A DNA stretch of 64,000 bases, taken from positions 124,001 to 188,000 of the forward strand of contig JAUILN010000004.1 of assembly GCA_030432695.1 (NCBI GenBank), given 5' to 3'. Source of the DNA: a bacterium (GTDB taxonomy: Bacteria; Planctomycetota; UBA1135; UBA2386). A model generated the notes under the pieces. The model ran no database searches, was not told the DNA's origin, and was given only the letters and a program-made list of their open reading frames with translations. Of the stretch, positions 60,920 through 64,000 are shown piece by piece (the first letter of the stretch is position 1; the number at the start of each line of letters is the position of its first letter). Both the position numbers and the translations under genes were made by a program.

Positions 60920-62539
60920 TCACCGCATCGCGCGCAGGTTGTTGCGTGCGTCGCGCAGCGCGGTGCGGGTGCGGTCGAGTTCTGCGCCCTTCAAGTCACC
61001 CTTGGCGAGTCGCTGCTCGGCGACCTTGATCGCGCGGTCGTAGTAGTCGCGCGCCTTGGCGAGGTTCTCCTCGCTGCGCAGGTTGTACTGGTAGATGACC
61101 GCGCAGTCGTTGAGGAGCTGCGGGTCGTCGGGCTCGATGTTCAGCGCCTCCTCGTAGGCCCGGGCGCTCTCGTCGAAGCGACGCGTCTCGCGGCACAGGA
61201 ACGCGTAGTTGTTCCAGGCGTCGGTGGTCTGTCGGGCGTAGGCGATGACCTGGTTCAGGTCGCGGCTGCCGGCGACGTCGCCACTCCCGTAGGCGGCTGC
61301 GGCCATCCCGACCACGGCCGAGACGGTGGCGTCGTCCTCGCGGATCATGTCGGCGAAGCGCCGCGGGTTCTTGCGTGCGAACTCGATCGATACCTTGCGC
61401 GCAGCGTCGGGATCGCCGCCCCAGTAGTGCGCCTGCATCAGCCACCAGTAGGTGTCGATGTAGTCGGGCAGCGCTTCGAGCGTCTGTGCGAAACCCGCCG
61501 CGGCGGCTTTCCAGTCGCGGGCGTCGAAGTGGGCCTGGGCCTCGTACCAGCGCAGGAGTTCGGAGCCGGCGGGGGTGGCGCCGTCACGCTTGCCGTAGGC
61601 CTCGCGCGCACCCTTGTAGAAGGCGAGCCGACCGGGTGCGTCGATCGCGGTGCGGAGCCAGGAGTGCTGGACCTGGCTGTTGGGATCGAGCGCCAGCGCG
61701 GCGCGGTAGTGCTCCAGGGCGGCGTCCATCTTGCTGTTCCAGGCATCGAGGTCGCCGAGCTTGACCAGCGGGAAGGTGCGCGTCGGGTCGGCTTTGGTGG
61801 CGGCCTGGAGCGCGTTCTCGGCGCCTTCCTGGGCCGTGTTCGCGAGTTCCTGGTCGTCGGCCTGCCGCGCGTCGACGAACCGCTGGAAGAGCACCCGTCC
61901 GACCATCGCGTGGCCGCCGTACTCGGCGGGCGCCGACTCGGTCACCTTCCGGGCTTCGGTGAGGGCGCGCTCGGAGTCGCCGAGCTGGAAGCTGGCCGAT
62001 GCGACCAGGAGCCGCGCTTCGACGTTGCCCGGGTCCATCTCCAACACCTTCTCGGCGGTGCGGCGCGTGTCCTCGTAGAGGAAGACCACGTGCGAGTCGA
62101 AGTTGCCGCCGGCGCGCATCTGGTCGGCCTTCAGGTGGAAGGTCTTGGCCAGCATCGTCGCCACTTCGGGGGAGTCCGGGAACGCCGACCGTGCCTCGTC
62201 GAGGAGGTCGAGGGCATCGTTGGCCTCGCCGGCCCGTCCCAGGTTGTCGGCGGCGTAGATCGCCCACTTCGGGATGCCCGGCTCCGCCGCGCGCAGCTCA
62301 AGGTACAGCTTCGCGGCCTCGGCGTGGCGGCCCTCGCTCTCGGCCTTCGCGGCGGCGCGACGCAAGGCCCCGACGTCGACCTGCGGAACGGGATCCTGGG
62401 GCGTTTCGACCGCGGGCGTCGGGTCGCCTCCGACCTGGACGGGCGGCTTCTCGTCCTGCGCGCGAAGTGCAGCGAGCGGGAGGGTCGCGGCGATGGCCAG
62501 TGCGAGGACGCAGCGGGAGGCCGGAGTCGGATCGATCAT
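60920..62539 (-). CDS. Exported TPR-repeat protein
   Basis: A 539-residue protein with a signal peptide (about 1-27, ending LRAQ) and an all-helical repeat region starting near residue 65. Clear TPR units include DNLGRAGEANDALDLLDEARS, PEVATMLAKTFHLKAD and RFDESARAYEEALNIEPDDP. TPR arrays usually scaffold other proteins. The ATG at 62539 gives the signal peptide; the frame is open to 62608. It follows another TPR gene in the same direction (84-base gap), and the two are likely co-transcribed. Confidence 0.85.
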   Translation of the reverse strand: MIDPTPASRCVLALAIAATLPLAALRAQDEKPPVQVGGDPTPAVETPQDPVPQVDVGALRRAAAKAESEGRHAEAAKLYLELRAAEPGIPKWAIYAADNLGRAGEANDALDLLDEARSAFPDSPEVATMLAKTFHLKADQMRAGGNFDSHVVFLYEDTRRTAEKVLEMDPGNVEARLLVASASFQLGDSERALTEARKVTESAPAEYGGHAMVGRVLFQRFVDARQADDQELANTAQEGAENALQAATKADPTRTFPLVKLGDLDAWNSKMDAALEHYRAALALDPNSQVQHSWLRTAIDAPGRLAFYKGAREAYGKRDGATPAGSELLRWYEAQAHFDARDWKAAAAGFAQTLEALPDYIDTYWWLMQAHYWGGDPDAARKVSIEFARKNPRRFADMIREDDATVSAVVGMAAAAYGSGDVAGSRDLNQVIAYARQTTDAWNNYAFLCRETRRFDESARAYEEALNIEPDDPQLLNDCAVIYQYNLRSEENLAKARDYYDRAIKVAEQRLAKGDLKGAELDRTRTALRDARNNLRAMR

Positions 62540-62623
62540 GTGGGGTCCAGTGGCGGTCACGTTTCGGCGGTGACCGCCCACGGGTAGGTCAGGCTCGGAG
62601 GTGGGCAATCGGCTCGCGCGTGC

Positions 62624-64000
62624 TCAGCCGTCCTTGTCCTTCTCGAGCTGGTCGAGCCGGCTCAGGTGCTGCCGCGAACCGGGCCGACGGCGCCCGGGGT
62701 GGTAGTCGAAGCTCTTCTCCAGGACCTCCCGAGCCTTCGCGTAGTCCTTGCTGAACTCGATGTGGAACAGGCCGAGGTTCTCGTAGGCGTCGCCCACCGC
62801 CTCGGACAGGTTCTGCAGCTCGTCCGGATCCTCCGGCGGGTTCTCCTTCAGCTGCCGGTTGCCCATCTCGATCGAGTTCTCGAGCAGCTCGCGGGCGGTG
62901 TCGAGTTCGCGCTTCAGGTGGTAGACCAGGATCAGCGCGCGGTCGTTGCTGAGCCGCACGTCCTCGGGCGAGTTCTGCTGCGCGCGTGTGTAGGCGGCGT
63001 AGCTCGCCTCGTAGTAGCGCATCGCGGCCTCTGCATCGCCCTCGCGGCGCTCCAGCTGGTTGCCGTAGTCGCGCGCCATCAGGCCGTGGTTGTTGGCGAT
63101 CTGCACGTCCTCGGGCAGAGCCTCGCCGGCCACGGCGTAGACCTCGCAGGTGGTCGCGAGATCACGCTGCTGGTAGTAGCGGTCGGCGACCAGCAGGACG
63201 CCACGGCGGATCGTGCTCCCCGAACCGAGGTCGCTCTCCGCGACGTCGGGACGGCTCGACAAGGCGTCGAGGAACGAGTCCTTGGCGCCCGCCAGGTCGT
63301 CGTTGGCGAGTTGCAGGTAGCCGCGTTGGCCCTTGCACAGCGCGATCCACACGTCGCAGCTCTCGGCGAAGCCGGCGTTGGCCTGCTTGGAGGCCTCGAA
63401 GTCGGCGATGGCGGAGTTCAGCGCCTCGATGCCCTTCTCGGCCTCGCCGCGGCTCCAGAGCTGGGTGCCCAGATCGAAGCCGGCGCGGCCGCGCCACCAC
63501 AGCTGGGTCGGGTCTTCGACGCCCTCGAGTTGCTTGACCACCGGTGCACTGGCGCCGAGCTGGGCCGCCAGCTCGACCATCGGACCGATCTGGTTCGGGT
63601 CCTTCTGGAACGCGCGGATCCGGATCGCCAGCGCGCGGCCGGCGGCGTCGGCCCACTGCTCGGTGGTGATCCAGAGCTGCGCGTCGGCTTCGCTCAGAGC
63701 GCCGTTGCCCTCGATCTGATCGAACGAGGTGCGCGCCATCTGCAGCAGGCTCTCGTCGTTCTCCGACGGCGTCGCCGACTTCTTCTCGATGTAGGCTCGC
63801 GCGGCGGCCCGAGCGCGCAGTGCATGAGCCTCGGCCAGGAACGCGTCGGGGGCGCCGCCCACCGAGCGGGTGTGGCTCAACAGGTCGTCGGCCTCCTTCG
63901 CGGCCTCGGCGTTGCGGCCGGTGGCGACCAGTGCCTTGCAGAGTTCGAGGCGCGGTTCGAGCGGCTCGCCGTCGAGGGTCACCGCGGCGCGGAGATGGCG
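62624..64000 (-). CDS. TPR-repeat protein, 5' end outside the window
   Basis: The stop is inside the window; the gene continues past 64000, and the visible 459 codons begin mid-protein (RHLRAAVTLDGEP...). Many TPR-like helix pairs are present, for example ALVATGRNAEAAKEADDLL and AVGDAYENLGLFHIEFSKDYAKAREVLEKSF (given as parts). No signal or catalytic motif is in the visible part. Neighbour to, and probably in operon with, the exported TPR gene at 60920. Confidence 0.8.
   Translation of the reverse strand, partial: RHLRAAVTLDGEPLEPRLELCKALVATGRNAEAAKEADDLLSHTRSVGGAPDAFLAEAHALRARAAARAYIEKKSATPSENDESLLQMARTSFDQIEGNGALSEADAQLWITTEQWADAAGRALAIRIRAFQKDPNQIGPMVELAAQLGASAPVVKQLEGVEDPTQLWWRGRAGFDLGTQLWSRGEAEKGIEALNSAIADFEASKQANAGFAESCDVWIALCKGQRGYLQLANDDLAGAKDSFLDALSSRPDVAESDLGSGSTIRRGVLLVADRYYQQRDLATTCEVYAVAGEALPEDVQIANNHGLMARDYGNQLERREGDAEAAMRYYEASYAAYTRAQQNSPEDVRLSNDRALILVYHLKRELDTARELLENSIEMGNRQLKENPPEDPDELQNLSEAVGDAYENLGLFHIEFSKDYAKAREVLEKSFDYHPGRRRPGSRQHLSRLDQLEKDKDG

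Overview
The window is a GC-rich stretch of bacterial chromosome, almost fully coding, with short intergenic gaps and many ATGA, GTGA or TGA-overlap start/stop junctions. No 16S or protein-level search could be run. The gene content fits a member of the Planctomycetota (inference): a division and cell-wall (dcw) cluster with peptidoglycan genes but no ftsQ, ftsA or ftsZ, many exported proteins of unknown function, FG-GAP/VCBS repeats, an ECF sigma/anti-sigma pair and large TPR proteins. The DNPR motif of MurE points to meso-diaminopimelate peptidoglycan.

Layout. 1-12548 (+): 3' end of rsmH, an ftsL-like gene, a division-type PBP (ftsI), murE, murF, mraY, ftsW, a two-LysM membrane protein, murG, murC and murB. 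murD is missing from its usual place between mraY and ftsW. 12564-16035: a lipoprotein trypsin-like protease and two exported proteins of unknown function. 16173-21690 (-): recJ, a DUF368 (PopT-like) undecaprenyl-phosphate carrier and polA. 21781-24321 (+): selA, then a selD whose N-terminus crosses an in-frame TGA, so SelD itself is very probably a selenoprotein; a SECIS-like hairpin follows the TGA. 24340-27227 (-): a serine hydrolase and an alpha/beta hydrolase. 27224-32912 (-): nusA, infB, DUF503 (ylxP) and rbfA, without rimP. 32913-33758 is an 846-base non-coding stretch.

33759-39253 (+): two GNAT acetyltransferases, a PIG-L deacetylase, an RlmI-like methyltransferase, thiS, thiG and a CPBP protease. 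39235-44321 (-): a 1207-residue hybrid histidine kinase with five PAS domains and a degenerate N-terminal receiver, a CaCA-type antiporter and a short-chain dehydrogenase fossil. 44342-50511 (+): a gamma-carbonic-anhydrase-like protein, an FG-GAP lipoprotein, a sugar nucleotidyltransferase, larE and an exported M28 peptidase. 50663-52364 is the most accessory-looking part: an orphan membrane protein, a decayed IS3-type transposase fragment and a 168-base near-palindromic element whose right end supplies the stop codon of a small CPCC protein. 52527-55504 (+): ECF sigma factor and anti-sigma factor. 55568-64000: an exported glycosidase-like protein, an MFS transporter, an NRDE protein and two TPR proteins, the last cut by the window edge.

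Together the wall genes cover RsmH, the cytoplasmic Mur steps except MurD, lipid I/II synthesis (MraY, MurG), the FtsW/FtsI polymerase pair and, further on, a probable carrier-lipid recycling protein (DUF368). Several genes have -10 boxes of the form TANNNT, often preceded by GG, a few bases before the start codon, which suggests leaderless mRNAs. The points most worth checking are the selenocysteine SelD, the 168-base inverted repeat, the FtsZ-less and MurD-less dcw cluster and the degenerate receiver domain of the histidine kinase.
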